Shown here piece after piece: positions 16,871 through 24,850 of a stretch of DNA of 29,374 nt (positions are counted from its first letter, which is position 1; every line of letters starts with the position of its first letter). The stretch is from assembly GCA_964648005.1 (NCBI GenBank), contig CAZYKR010000014.1:1-29374 (forward strand). Direction: 5' to 3'. This DNA is from JAGQTE01 sp964648005 (lineage in GTDB: Bacteria; Actinomycetota; Acidimicrobiia; Acidimicrobiales; Acidimicrobilacustridaceae). The notes under the pieces are model-generated. The model did not search any database, had not been told where the DNA came from, and worked only from the letters and a program-made list of their open reading frames with translations. The translations under genes and the position numbers were made by a program.

Positions 16871-17799
16871 GCGCCGGCCGCGTCCCGGCGGTCGTGCTCG
16901 TCGGTCCGACGGCGTCGGGCAAGTCGTCGCTGGCGCATGCGGCCGCCCAACGGCACGGCGGCGTCGAGATCATGACGATCGACTCGATGCAGGTGTATCG
17001 CGGCATGGACATCGGCACCGCCAAGCCGACGCCCGCCGAGCAGGCCGAGGTGGCGTACCACCTCATCGACCTGATCGAGCCCGACGAGACCTACACCGTG
17101 TCGCGCTTCCAGGACGACGCCGCCGTCGCCCTCGACGCCATCGCCGGCCGCGGCCACGTGGCGCTCGGCGTCGGCGGCACGGCGCTGTACCTGCGGGCCC
17201 TCGTCGACGCGCTCGAGATCCCGGGACAGTTCCCGGAGGTGCGCGCCGACCTCGAGGCCGAGCCCGACACCGAGGCGTTGCACGCACGGCTCGCCGCACT
17301 GGACCCGACCGCCGCCGCCCGCATGGAGCCGAGCAACCGTCGCCGCATCGTGCGGGCGTTGGAGGTGACGATCGGCTCGGACCGGCCGTTCTCCGACTAC
17401 GGCCCGGGGCTCGAGCACCACGCCGAGACGCCGGCGCGCCTGATCGGGCTCCGGTGGCCGCGCGACCTGCTCGACCGCCGGATCGCCGAGCGGTACGCTG
17501 CCATGATGGATGCCGGTCTGTTGGCCGAGGTGGAGCGTCTCCTCGACACGACGAGCGGCGTTTCGGCGACCGCTCGCCAGGCCCTGGGCTACCGGGAGCT
17601 GCTCGGCCATCTCGAGGACGGCGTGCCGCTCGACGAGGCGGTCGCCACGGCCGTGCGCCGCACCCGTCGCTTCGCCCGCCGCCAGGAGCGGTGGTTTCGC
17701 CGCGACCCGCGCATCGAGTGGTGGGACCTGGCCACCGACGACGACCTCGACGCCGCGGCCGCCCGTCTCCAGCCCCTGCTCGCCGGCGCCCGGCCGTGA
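16867..17799 (+). CDS. miaA: tRNA dimethylallyltransferase MiaA
   Basis: MiaA (310 residues) transfers a dimethylallyl group to N6 of A37 in tRNAs reading codons that start with U; MiaB then methylthiolates the product. The P-loop GPTASGKS is at 13-20, followed by the family motifs TIDSMQVYRGMDIGTAKP, YHLIDLIEPDE, GVGGTALYLRAL, and RQALGYRELLGHL near the C-terminus. The length is normal. It starts at GTG in GTGA, overlapping the miaB stop by 4 bases, so translation is probably coupled. A hairpin and the dapF -10 box follow. Confidence 0.96.
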   Translation: MSAGRVPAVVLVGPTASGKSSLAHAAAQRHGGVEIMTIDSMQVYRGMDIGTAKPTPAEQAEVAYHLIDLIEPDETYTVSRFQDDAAVALDAIAGRGHVALGVGGTALYLRALVDALEIPGQFPEVRADLEAEPDTEALHARLAALDPTAAARMEPSNRRRIVRALEVTIGSDRPFSDYGPGLEHHAETPARLIGLRWPRDLLDRRIAERYAAMMDAGLLAEVERLLDTTSGVSATARQALGYRELLGHLEDGVPLDEAVATAVRRTRRFARRQERWFRRDPRIEWWDLATDDDLDAAAARLQPLLAGARP

Positions 17800-17821
17800 C
17801 CCGCATCGGGTCCGCAGCTCC

Positions 17822-17842
17822 GCGCCCATCGCTATTGGGTGC
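17822..17842 (+). terminator. Possible terminator after miaA
   Basis: GCGCCCA (17822-17828) pairs with TGGGTGC (17836-17842), including one G-T pair, around a 7-base loop. It lies between the miaA stop and the dapF promoter box. Confidence 0.45.
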
Positions 17843-17863
17843 CGGACGCCGGGGCGCACGCTC

Positions 17864-17869
17864 TAGCGT
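17864..17869 (+). promoter_or_regulatory. -10 box (TAGCGT) for dapF
   Basis: TAGCGT ends 9 bases before ATG 17879, with no Shine-Dalgarno site. The transcript would begin within a few bases of the start codon. Confidence 0.5.
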
Positions 17870-17878
17870 GGTCCCGGC

Positions 17879-18703
17879 ATGCACCTGACCAAGCACCACG
17901 GACTCGGCAACGACTTCCTCGTCCTGCTCGACGAGTGCCAGCCGGCGGCGGTCGCCGTCGACGGTGCGTTGGCGCGCGCCGTGTGCGACCGGCACCGTGG
18001 GGTCGGTGCCGACGGCCTGTTGCACGGGCGCACCCCTGGCGCGTCCGACGGCGACGTCGATGTCGTCATGCGGTTGCACAACGCCGACGGCGGCGTCACC
18101 GAGATGAGCGGCAACGGCATCCGGTGCTTCGCCCAGGCGGTGGCGCGAGCCCGCCACCTCGACGACGGGGCCACGCTGCGCATCGGCACCGACGCGGGCG
18201 TGCGGGTCGTGCAGCTCGGACGTACGGCGGGAGCCGAGGTCGAGGTCGAGGTCGACATGGGCGTCCCGGGCGACGGTCCCGTGGTCCCGGCAGCGGTCGC
18301 CGACCGCCTGGCGGGCCACGCGCTGGAGACGGCCGACTTCGGCAACCCCCATCTGGTCGTGCGGGTCGAGGACGCCACCGCCGTCGATCCGGGAGACGCC
18401 GGGCCGTGGCTCGAGGCGCAGTTCCCCGACGGCGCCAACATCGAGTTCATCTCGCTCGCTGTCGCCGAGGCCAACCCCGTCATCGACCTGCGGGTGTGGG
18501 AGCGGGGTGTCGGGGTCACCGAGGCCTGCGGCACCGGTGCCTGCGCGGCCACCGTGGCCGCCGCCCGCTGGGGGCTGGTCGGCGATCGCGCCCGGGTGGC
18601 GATGGCCGGTGGCAGCGCCACCGTGCTGTTGCGCACCGACGGCGGCGTCACGCTCATCGGTCCGTCGGTCCACATCGCCTCGGTCCAGTGGGAGGGCGTA
18701 TGA
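17879..18703 (+). CDS. dapF: Diaminopimelate epimerase, first catalytic Cys replaced by Ser
   Basis: DapF (274 residues) converts LL-diaminopimelate to the meso form used in peptidoglycan and for lysine. Family motifs are HGLGNDFLVL (7-16), the first active-site loop EMSGNGIRC (75-83), GNPHLVV, and the second loop EACGTGAC (216-222). Known DapF enzymes use two cysteines as acid and base, in CGNG and in ACGTG. Here the second (Cys217) is kept, but the first position is Ser77 (codon AGC). Another Cys, Cys83, is in the same loop. The change may lower or alter activity, or may be normal for this lineage. The ATG overlap with hflX (ATGA) couples the two genes. Confidence 0.93.
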   Translation: MHLTKHHGLGNDFLVLLDECQPAAVAVDGALARAVCDRHRGVGADGLLHGRTPGASDGDVDVVMRLHNADGGVTEMSGNGIRCFAQAVARARHLDDGATLRIGTDAGVRVVQLGRTAGAEVEVEVDMGVPGDGPVVPAAVADRLAGHALETADFGNPHLVVRVEDATAVDPGDAGPWLEAQFPDGANIEFISLAVAEANPVIDLRVWERGVGVTEACGTGACAATVAAARWGLVGDRARVAMAGGSATVLLRTDGGVTLIGPSVHIASVQWEGV

Positions 18704-20163
18704 GCGCACCACGCACCCCGCAGGACCCAGACGGCACCTACGACCCGACGGTCGACGAGCCCGACGAAGGTTCCATCGAGCGCGACGAGCCGGACGCCGT
18801 GCGCGTCGACCACCGCGGCGCGTTCGGCGAGTTCGGCGGCGACGCCGCAGGCGCGCTCATCGAACGCACCTTCCGGGAGCGCATCGTGATCGTGGGCGTC
18901 GCCCTGCCCGGCGTCGACGAGGACGAGGTCGACCGCAGCCTCGACGAGCTGACCGAGCTGGTCGACACCGCCGGTGCCGACGTCGTCGACCGGCTGGTGC
19001 AGCGCCGGTCCGCGCCCGAACCCGCGACGTACCTCGGCAAGGGCAAGGTGGCGGAGCTCAAGGAGCGCTGCGAGACGCTCGACATCGACACCGTCGTGTT
19101 CGACGACGAGCTGACGCCGGCCCAGCAGTACAACCTGGAGAAGCTGCTCGGCCGCACGGCCATCGATCGCACGGCCGTCATCTTGGACATCTTCGCCCAG
19201 AACGCCCACAGCACCGAGGGCAAGGCGCAGGTCCAGCTGGCGCAGTACCGCTACCGGCTGCCCCGCCTGCGCGGCAAGGGCTCGTCGCTCAGCCAGCAGA
19301 TGGGTGGCGTCGGCACCCGCAGCGGCCCCGGTGAGACCCAGTACGAGATCGATCGCCGCCGCATCGTGCGGCGCATGCACCGCCTCGAGGCCGAGCTGCG
19401 CGACGTCGCCCGCCACCGCGACACCCAGCGCAAGGCCCGCCGCCGCGCCCGTCTGCCGCTCGTGACCATCGTCGGCTACACGAACGCCGGGAAGTCGACG
19501 TTGCTCAACCGGCTCACCGACGCCGGCGTGCTCAGCGAGGACCGTCTCTTCGCCACGCTCGACGCCACCACCCGCCGACTCGACCTGCCGGGCGGCCAGC
19601 ACGTCCTGGTGACGGACACGGTCGGGTTCATCGCCAAGCTGCCCCACCAGCTGGTCGAGGCCTTCAAGTCCACGCTCGACGTCGCCACCGATGCGGACCT
19701 GCTCGTGCACGTCGTCGATGCGTCGGCGCCCGATCCCGAGCACCACATCGCCGCGGCCTCGACCGTGCTCGACGAGATCGGCGCCGATCAGGTGCCGCAG
19801 CTGCTCGTGTGGAACAAGGCCGATCTGGCACCGACCTCGGCGGCCAACCTGGCGGCGGCGCACCCGGGTTCGGTGGCGGTGTCGGCGGCGACCGGCGTGG
19901 GCATCGACGAGCTCTTGCGGGCGGTGGGCGATCGCCTGCGTGCCGCCAGCGCCGTCGTCGAGCTGGTGGTGCCGTTCGCACGCGGCGACGTGCTCGCCGC
20001 CCTCCATCGCGACGGCCAGGTGCTCTCCGAGGTGGCGGGCGAGGACGCCATGGTGGTGCGGGCCCGGCTCGACGACGCTGTCGCGTCCCGATGGTCCGAG
20101 TTCGTGGTCGGCGACGGCGGCGCCGCTCCCGAGCGGTCCCTCTCCGCCGAGGTAGCACGGTGA
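18700..20163 (+). CDS. hflX: GTPase HflX
   Basis: HflX (487 residues) is a ribosome-binding GTPase that splits stalled or stress-damaged ribosomes. The N-terminal HflX domain includes ATYLGKGKVAEL (109-120) and DELTPAQQYNLE; the linker has GPGETQYEIDRRRI. The G domain shows G1 GYTNAGKS (259-266), a switch region with ATLDATTRRL, G3 DTVGF (306-310) and G4 NKAD. The first 50 residues are acidic and poorly conserved. ATG 18700 overlaps the dapF stop by 4 bases. The frame is open far upstream, but family similarity begins after this start. dapF-hflX adjacency matches M. tuberculosis. Confidence 0.95.
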   Translation: MSAPRTPQDPDGTYDPTVDEPDEGSIERDEPDAVRVDHRGAFGEFGGDAAGALIERTFRERIVIVGVALPGVDEDEVDRSLDELTELVDTAGADVVDRLVQRRSAPEPATYLGKGKVAELKERCETLDIDTVVFDDELTPAQQYNLEKLLGRTAIDRTAVILDIFAQNAHSTEGKAQVQLAQYRYRLPRLRGKGSSLSQQMGGVGTRSGPGETQYEIDRRRIVRRMHRLEAELRDVARHRDTQRKARRRARLPLVTIVGYTNAGKSTLLNRLTDAGVLSEDRLFATLDATTRRLDLPGGQHVLVTDTVGFIAKLPHQLVEAFKSTLDVATDADLLVHVVDASAPDPEHHIAAASTVLDEIGADQVPQLLVWNKADLAPTSAANLAAAHPGSVAVSAATGVGIDELLRAVGDRLRAASAVVELVVPFARGDVLAALHRDGQVLSEVAGEDAMVVRARLDDAVASRWSEFVVGDGGAAPERSLSAEVAR

Positions 20164-21296
20164 CCGACGCCGTCGCCGGTGGGTTCGTCCTGCCGCCCTA
20201 CCCCTACGACCGCCTCGCCGAGCTCCAACCGATCGCCGACGCGCTGCCCGGAGGCTGCATCGACCTCTCGGTGGGTACGCCGACCGACCCGGCGCCGGCG
20301 CCGGTGGTGGCCGCGTTCGCCGATGCCGCCACGATGCACGGCTACCCGCCCTCGATCGGCTCGGCGGCCTACCGCTCCGCAGCATCCCGCTGGCTCGAGC
20401 GTCGGTTCGGCGTCGCCGTCCCGACCGAGGCCATCGCCGCCTGCATCGGCACGAAGGAATTCGTCGCTGGGCTGCCGCACTGGCTGCGGCTGCGCTCGCC
20501 CGAACGAGACACCGTGCTGTTCCCGGCGGTGAGCTATCCCTCGTACGCCATGGGTGCGTCGTTGGCCGGGTGTCGCGCCGTGCCGGTGCCGGTCGATGGA
20601 CGCTGGAACCTGCGTCTCGACGCCATCGATCCGGCGGACGCGGCGCGGGCGCTCGTGCTGTGGGTGAACTCTCCCGGCAACCCGGCAGGCAACCTCGACG
20701 ACCTGGCAGCGGCAGCAGCATGGGGGCGCGCCCGCGGCGTGCCGGTCGCCAGCGACGAGTGCTACGCCGAGTTCACCTGGACCGGCGCGCCGAGCACGAT
20801 CCTCGCCGAAGGTCTCGACGGCGTGTTGGCGGTGCACTCGCTGTCGAAGCGATCGAACCTGGCCGGGGCGCGGGCCGGCTTCTACGCCGGCGATCCGGCG
20901 TTGGTGCACTGGCTGCGCGAGCTGCGCAAGCACGCCGGATTCATGGTGCCGGGCCCGGTGCAGGCGGCCGCGGTGGCGGCCTTCGACGACGACGCCCACG
21001 TGGCCACCCAGCGCCAGCGCTACCGCGAACGACTGGCGTTGCTCGCCGGCGTGCTCTCCGCCGCCGGCGTGCCCTGCGAGCTGCCCGACGGCGGCTTCTA
21101 CCTGTGGCCCCGCGTCCCCGACGGAGACGCCTGGGCGTTCGCCCGGCGGTTGGCCGAGCGTGGCGGCGCGCTCTGCAGTCCGGGGGAGTTCTACGGTCCG
21201 GCGGCGTCGGCGCACGTGCGCTTCGCCGTCGTGCAGCCGGTCGAGCGGATCGAGGTGCTGCGCGACCGCCTGCAGGGCTTCGACCTCACGCGCTGA
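20160..21296 (+). CDS. dapC: Succinyldiaminopimelate transaminase (DapC-type class I aminotransferase)
   Basis: A 378-residue PLP-dependent class I/II aminotransferase. The PLP lysine is Lys230 in HSLSKRSNLAGARAGF, a sequence typical of actinobacterial DapC. Asn174 in VNSPGNPAG and Asp199 in VASDECYAEF are the other usual cofactor contacts. DapC makes N-succinyl-LL-diaminopimelate from N-succinyl-2-amino-6-ketopimelate with glutamate. Context supports this: dapF lies two genes upstream and dapD and dapE follow. The start is GTG in GTGA, overlapping the hflX stop by 4 bases. A different aminotransferase specificity cannot be excluded from sequence alone. Confidence 0.9.
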   Translation: MTDAVAGGFVLPPYPYDRLAELQPIADALPGGCIDLSVGTPTDPAPAPVVAAFADAATMHGYPPSIGSAAYRSAASRWLERRFGVAVPTEAIAACIGTKEFVAGLPHWLRLRSPERDTVLFPAVSYPSYAMGASLAGCRAVPVPVDGRWNLRLDAIDPADAARALVLWVNSPGNPAGNLDDLAAAAAWGRARGVPVASDECYAEFTWTGAPSTILAEGLDGVLAVHSLSKRSNLAGARAGFYAGDPALVHWLRELRKHAGFMVPGPVQAAAVAAFDDDAHVATQRQRYRERLALLAGVLSAAGVPCELPDGGFYLWPRVPDGDAWAFARRLAERGGALCSPGEFYGPAASAHVRFAVVQPVERIEVLRDRLQGFDLTR

Positions 21297-21320
21297 GGCC
21301 GCGTGGGACACACTGGAGCG

Positions 21321-22196
21321 ATGCAGCCGAGCCCTGTGCAGATCCGCCAGCCCGGGAAGGCCGGTCTGTGGGTCGGTGCCATCCTGCTCGTCGTCGGCAT
21401 CTTCGGCGGCTTCGGCCTCATCCTGGTGGGAGCGCTCGACATCGTGCGGGGCCTCGTCGACGCGCCCGGCGTGGCCATCGGCGAGTCCGAGGAGCTCCAG
21501 CTCAGCGCCCAGCGCTACGAGCTGTACCTGTTCAGCGAAGGCGGCGGCACGCTGCCGACGTCGAACCCGACCGTGACCGTGTCGCCCTCGGGCGGCGACG
21601 AGGTGGCCGTCGGGCCGCCGACACCGGGAGCCGACGCCGGGAGCTCGGCATTCCGGTCCATCGGCACCTTCACGATCGACGAGGCCGGCACCTACGACGT
21701 CGCGGTCGCCGACATCGACGGCACGTCGAGCGCGGTGACCGTGCGCGTCGGTCAGGACTTCAACTCGCTGGTCGAGAGCAGCGGCGTGTGGATCCTCGCC
21801 GGCCTCGTCGTCGGCGCCACCGGGTTCGTCGTCGGGCTGATCGTGCTCATCATCACGGTCCGGCGCCGCTCGAACGCCCGCCGGGCCGGTCAGGCGGCGT
21901 GGGCGGGCTACGCGGCGACGCCGCCGGGGTACCCCACCATGGGGCAACCCCCAGCATGGGGACCGCCGCCGACGATGTCGCCGCCGATGCCGCCGCAGGC
22001 AGCGCCCCCGGTGGCGCCAGAGCCTCCGCCCGCTGTGGCACCCGCGGCCCCTGTGGAGCCGGCGGCGCCGACGCCGGCCGGCGCGCCGGAGGCGGTGCCC
22101 GGTCCGGCGGCCCCAGCAGCGGCACCGGAAGCTGCAGACCCGCCGCCCGCCGAGCCGTCGCACGAGGCTGGTCCACGCGACCCGTTCGGCCGTTGA
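21321..22196 (+). CDS. Two-helix membrane protein with exported domain and Pro/Ala tail, unknown function
   Basis: A 297-residue protein with a membrane helix at about 15-45 (with a Gly-rich GIFGGFG), an exported beta-rich domain of about 100 residues (about 50-150, containing GTFTIDEAGTYDVAVADIDG), a second helix at about 157-182, and a long cytoplasmic Pro/Ala tail (about 200-297) ending RDPFGR. The layout and the tail resemble actinobacterial hypothetical membrane proteins; I do not know a function. A weak CACACT box 6 bases before the ATG and a GGAG site overlap. It is followed 7 bases later by a protein of the same layout, and the pair sits inside the dap cluster. Confidence 0.82.
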   Translation: MQPSPVQIRQPGKAGLWVGAILLVVGIFGGFGLILVGALDIVRGLVDAPGVAIGESEELQLSAQRYELYLFSEGGGTLPTSNPTVTVSPSGGDEVAVGPPTPGADAGSSAFRSIGTFTIDEAGTYDVAVADIDGTSSAVTVRVGQDFNSLVESSGVWILAGLVVGATGFVVGLIVLIITVRRRSNARRAGQAAWAGYAATPPGYPTMGQPPAWGPPPTMSPPMPPQAAPPVAPEPPPAVAPAAPVEPAAPTPAGAPEAVPGPAAPAAAPEAADPPPAEPSHEAGPRDPFGR

Positions 22197-22203
22197 GCTG
22201 CCG

Positions 22204-22845
22204 ATGATCCCCGTCCCGGTCGCACCACCGGCACCGGCTGTCCGCACGACGTCGTCCTCCGGCGGCTTGGCACGCTGGCTCGGTGGGTTGCTGGTGGTCG
22301 GCGGTGTCGTCGCCGCCGTCACCTGGTACGTGGCCTTGGCCCCGACGTCGTTCACGACCTTCTCCGAGAGCCCGGGGTACGCGCGCATCGAGGCGGCCGG
22401 AGGTCAGGAGTACGTCGTGACGGTCGACGGCCCGGGAGCGATCGACGAGACGCGGCCGCCTCCGGTGACCGTCAACGTCCGCGGCATCGGTGGTCGCTCG
22501 GTGGCGGTGGACCTCTACGACGAGCCGGGGCAGCCGATGACCGGCCCGACATATCGCCTGCTCGGGCGGGAGGGACGCGCCCTGGCGACGTTCCGGCCGC
22601 CCGAGGACGGCAGCTACCTGGTGACGATCTCCTCGTTGGGCGGGGTCGACGTCGGCGACGGGTACGCCCCTCCGGGCCCTCAGGACTTCGCGGTCGGGCG
22701 CGAGCTGGGCGTCACGTGGGTCGGGACCTGGACCGGTCTGCTCGTGCTGGGGTTGGTGCCGCTCGCCGTCGGCGGGGCGCTGCTGGCGTCGGGGGTCCAG
22801 ACCGGTCGACGCAATCGTGCCGAGGCGGACGGGACCGGCCGATAG
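22204..22845 (+). CDS. Two-helix membrane protein with exported domain, probable relative of the upstream protein
   Basis: A 213-residue protein: a short Pro-rich N-terminus, a helix at about 24-45 (WLGGLLVVGGVVAAVTWYVAL), an exported beta-rich domain (about 50-165, containing LATFRPPEDGSYLVTISSLGG), and a second helix at about 172-195 ending in an Arg-rich tail. The order of parts and the segment F-x-x-x-E-x-G-x-Y-x-V near the second helix match the upstream protein (TFTIDEAGTYDVAV), so both probably derive from one duplication, although overall identity is low. No catalytic motif is visible. It lies 7 bases after its partner and 11 bases before dapD, which has its own -10 box. Confidence 0.82.
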   Translation: MIPVPVAPPAPAVRTTSSSGGLARWLGGLLVVGGVVAAVTWYVALAPTSFTTFSESPGYARIEAAGGQEYVVTVDGPGAIDETRPPPVTVNVRGIGGRSVAVDLYDEPGQPMTGPTYRLLGREGRALATFRPPEDGSYLVTISSLGGVDVGDGYAPPGPQDFAVGRELGVTWVGTWTGLLVLGLVPLAVGGALLASGVQTGRRNRAEADGTGR

Positions 22846-22848
22846 CCT
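22843..22848 (+). promoter_or_regulatory. -10 box (TAGCCT) for dapD
   Basis: TAGCCT ends 8 bases before ATG 22857 and directly follows the stop of the upstream gene. No Shine-Dalgarno site is seen. Confidence 0.5.
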
Positions 22849-22856
22849 GCGGGACC

Positions 22857-23681
22857 ATGTCCGACCTGTCGACGATCATCAACGAGCTCTGGGACCGCCG
22901 CGGCGAGCTGTCGCCCGATGACGCCGAGGCGAACCGGGCCATCCTCGAGGCGGTGACGCTGCTGGACCGGGGTGAGGCGCGCGTCGCCGAGGTCGGAGCG
23001 GACGACGAGGTCGTGGTGCACGAGTGGCTCAAGCAGGCGATCCTGCTCTACTTCCAGCAGTCCGAGATGGCGACGATCGAGTTGGCGCCGTTCGAGTACG
23101 CCGACAAGATCCCGCTCAAGCGTGACTACCAGGCCACCGGCGTTCGAGTCGTGCCGGGCGCCTCGGCCCGGTTCGGCAGCTTCCTCGACCGGGGCGTCGT
23201 GATGATGCCGAGCTACGTGAACATCGGCGCCCGGGTCGGCGCCAACTCGATGGTCGACACCTGGGCGACGGTCGGAAGCTGCGCGCAGATCGGGGCGAAC
23301 ACCCACCTGTCCGGGGGCGTCGGCATCGGCGGCGTGCTCGAACCACCCAACGCCAAGCCCGTGATCATCGGCGACGACTGCCTCATCGGCAGCCGCTGCA
23401 TCGTGGCCGAGGGTGCCCGGGTCGGCGACGGCGTGGTGCTGGGCGCCGGTTGCATCCTCACCGCGTCCATCCCGGTGATCGATGCCGAGAGCGGCGCCGA
23501 GCTCAGTCGGGGCGTCGTGCCGTCGTGGTCGGTGGCCGTGTCGGCGACGCGGGCCAAGTCCTTCGCGGGTGGCGAGTTCGGGTTGGCGTGCGTGTTGGTG
23601 CTCAAGCGACTGACCGAGGGCGAGCGGCACGACAAGTCCAAGCTCAACGACATCTTGCGAGACCACGGCGCCGCGACGTGA
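22857..23681 (+). CDS. dapD: Tetrahydrodipicolinate N-succinyltransferase, E. coli type
   Basis: DapD (274 residues, the same length as the E. coli enzyme) succinylates tetrahydrodipicolinate with succinyl-CoA. Hallmarks of the E. coli-type enzyme are present in order: HEWLKQAILL (about 57-66), MPSYVNIGA, MVDTWATVGSCAQIG and HLSGGVGIGGVLEP, within a left-handed beta-helix of hexapeptide repeats, then an AGxxxL-like C-terminus. M. tuberculosis and relatives use a distinct, longer DapD (about 317 residues), so this type is notable in an actinomycete-like genome. ATG 22857 is supported by the -10 box. Its stop overlaps the dapE start (GTGA). Confidence 0.95.
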   Translation: MSDLSTIINELWDRRGELSPDDAEANRAILEAVTLLDRGEARVAEVGADDEVVVHEWLKQAILLYFQQSEMATIELAPFEYADKIPLKRDYQATGVRVVPGASARFGSFLDRGVVMMPSYVNIGARVGANSMVDTWATVGSCAQIGANTHLSGGVGIGGVLEPPNAKPVIIGDDCLIGSRCIVAEGARVGDGVVLGAGCILTASIPVIDAESGAELSRGVVPSWSVAVSATRAKSFAGGEFGLACVLVLKRLTEGERHDKSKLNDILRDHGAAT

Positions 23682-24754
23682 GCACCCCGCCGCCCGTCGA
23701 TCTGTTGGCCCTGACGGCCGAGATCGTCGACATCCCGTCGGTGAGCCGTGATGAGGCGGCGCTGGTGGCCTGGCTCGAGCAGCGCCTCCGGGCGGTGCCG
23801 TGGCTCGAGGTGACACGCGTCGGCGACAACGTCGTGGCACGCACGGCCTTGGGGCGGGCGCAGCGGCTCGTGCTCGCTGGTCACACCGATACGGTGCCGC
23901 CGCATCCGGGGGAGGAACGGGCCACCGTCGAGGGCGAGCGCTGTGTCGGTGTCGGGAGTGCCGACATGAAGAGCGGCCTGGCCGTGATGCTGGCCCTGGC
24001 GGAGCATCGCGCCGATCCGGGCGTGGACCTCACCTACGTCTTCTACGCCCGGGAGGAGATCGCGGCGGTCGAGAGCGGGCTCGGCGAGCTGTTCGACGTC
24101 CGTCCCGACCTGCTGACGGGCGACGCCGCGCTGCTCGGGGAGCCCACCGACGGGTGGGTCGAGGCCGGCTGTCAGGGCTCGATGCGCCTGGCGGTGCGGC
24201 TGCGGGGGGAGCGGGCGCACACCGCTCGACCGTGGATGGGTCGCAACGCCGTGCACCGGCTCGGCGCGCTGCTGGCGCTGGTCGAGGCGCACGAGCCTCG
24301 ACGTCCTGTCATCGACGGGTGCGAGTACCGCGAGGCCCTGCAGGCCGTGTTCGTCGAGGGCGGTGTCGCCGCCAACGTCGTGCCCGACCACGCCTCGGTC
24401 ACGCTCAACCATCGGTTCGCGCCGGACCGCACACCGGATCAGGCGCGGCGGGCCGTCATCGACGTGATCGCACCGGTCCTCGAGGACGGCGACGACGTCG
24501 AGGTCCTCGACGCAGCCGCGGGCGCCGCACCCGGGCTCGACCACCCGTTGCTGCGAGGCCTGCTCGACGCCGGCGTGCCGGTGCGGGCGAAGCTCGGCTG
24601 GACCGACGTGGCGCGCTTCGCCGCGCACGGCATCCCTGCTGCCAACCTCGGCCCGGGCGATCCGGAGTTGGCGCACACCGCCGGCGAGGTCGTCGGCCGG
24701 GCTCCGATCGAGGCGGTGTGGCGAGCGCTCGATGCCTTGATCGGCCGAGTCTGA
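23678..24754 (+). CDS. dapE: Succinyl-diaminopimelate desuccinylase
   Basis: DapE (358 residues) is a dizinc M20-family hydrolase that removes succinate from N-succinyl-LL-diaminopimelate. Metal and catalytic residues are visible: His69 and Asp71 in AGHTDTVPP, Asp96 in GSADMKSG, the catalytic/bridging pair Glu126-Glu127 in AREEIA, Glu155 in LLGEPT, and a C-terminal His in ELAHTAGE. The dimerisation domain lies at about 165-285. It begins at GTG, overlapping the dapD stop by 4 bases. Together with dapC, dapD and dapF it completes the late succinylase branch. Confidence 0.94.
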   Translation: MSTPPPVDLLALTAEIVDIPSVSRDEAALVAWLEQRLRAVPWLEVTRVGDNVVARTALGRAQRLVLAGHTDTVPPHPGEERATVEGERCVGVGSADMKSGLAVMLALAEHRADPGVDLTYVFYAREEIAAVESGLGELFDVRPDLLTGDAALLGEPTDGWVEAGCQGSMRLAVRLRGERAHTARPWMGRNAVHRLGALLALVEAHEPRRPVIDGCEYREALQAVFVEGGVAANVVPDHASVTLNHRFAPDRTPDQARRAVIDVIAPVLEDGDDVEVLDAAAGAAPGLDHPLLRGLLDAGVPVRAKLGWTDVARFAAHGIPAANLGPGDPELAHTAGEVVGRAPIEAVWRALDALIGRV

Positions 24755-24850
24755 CGGAGGCGACTCGCTCGGGTTTGCACGGTCCACGCCGTGGATAAGC
24801 TGACGCCTTCCCAGACGACCGGCGGACTCCGCCGAAAGGAGCGAAGCGCG

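Noticed and set aside
17863..20721. A 952-codon minus-strand open frame over dapF, hflX and dapC
   Set aside because: It is antisense to three clear genes and its translation is low-complexity Arg/Ala/Gly. High GC removes stop codons, so long shadow frames are expected.
24775..24801. TTGCAC/TAAGCT promoter for the peroxiredoxin gene
   Set aside because: The spacing is 15 bp, too short for a confident call, though the region is otherwise suitable.
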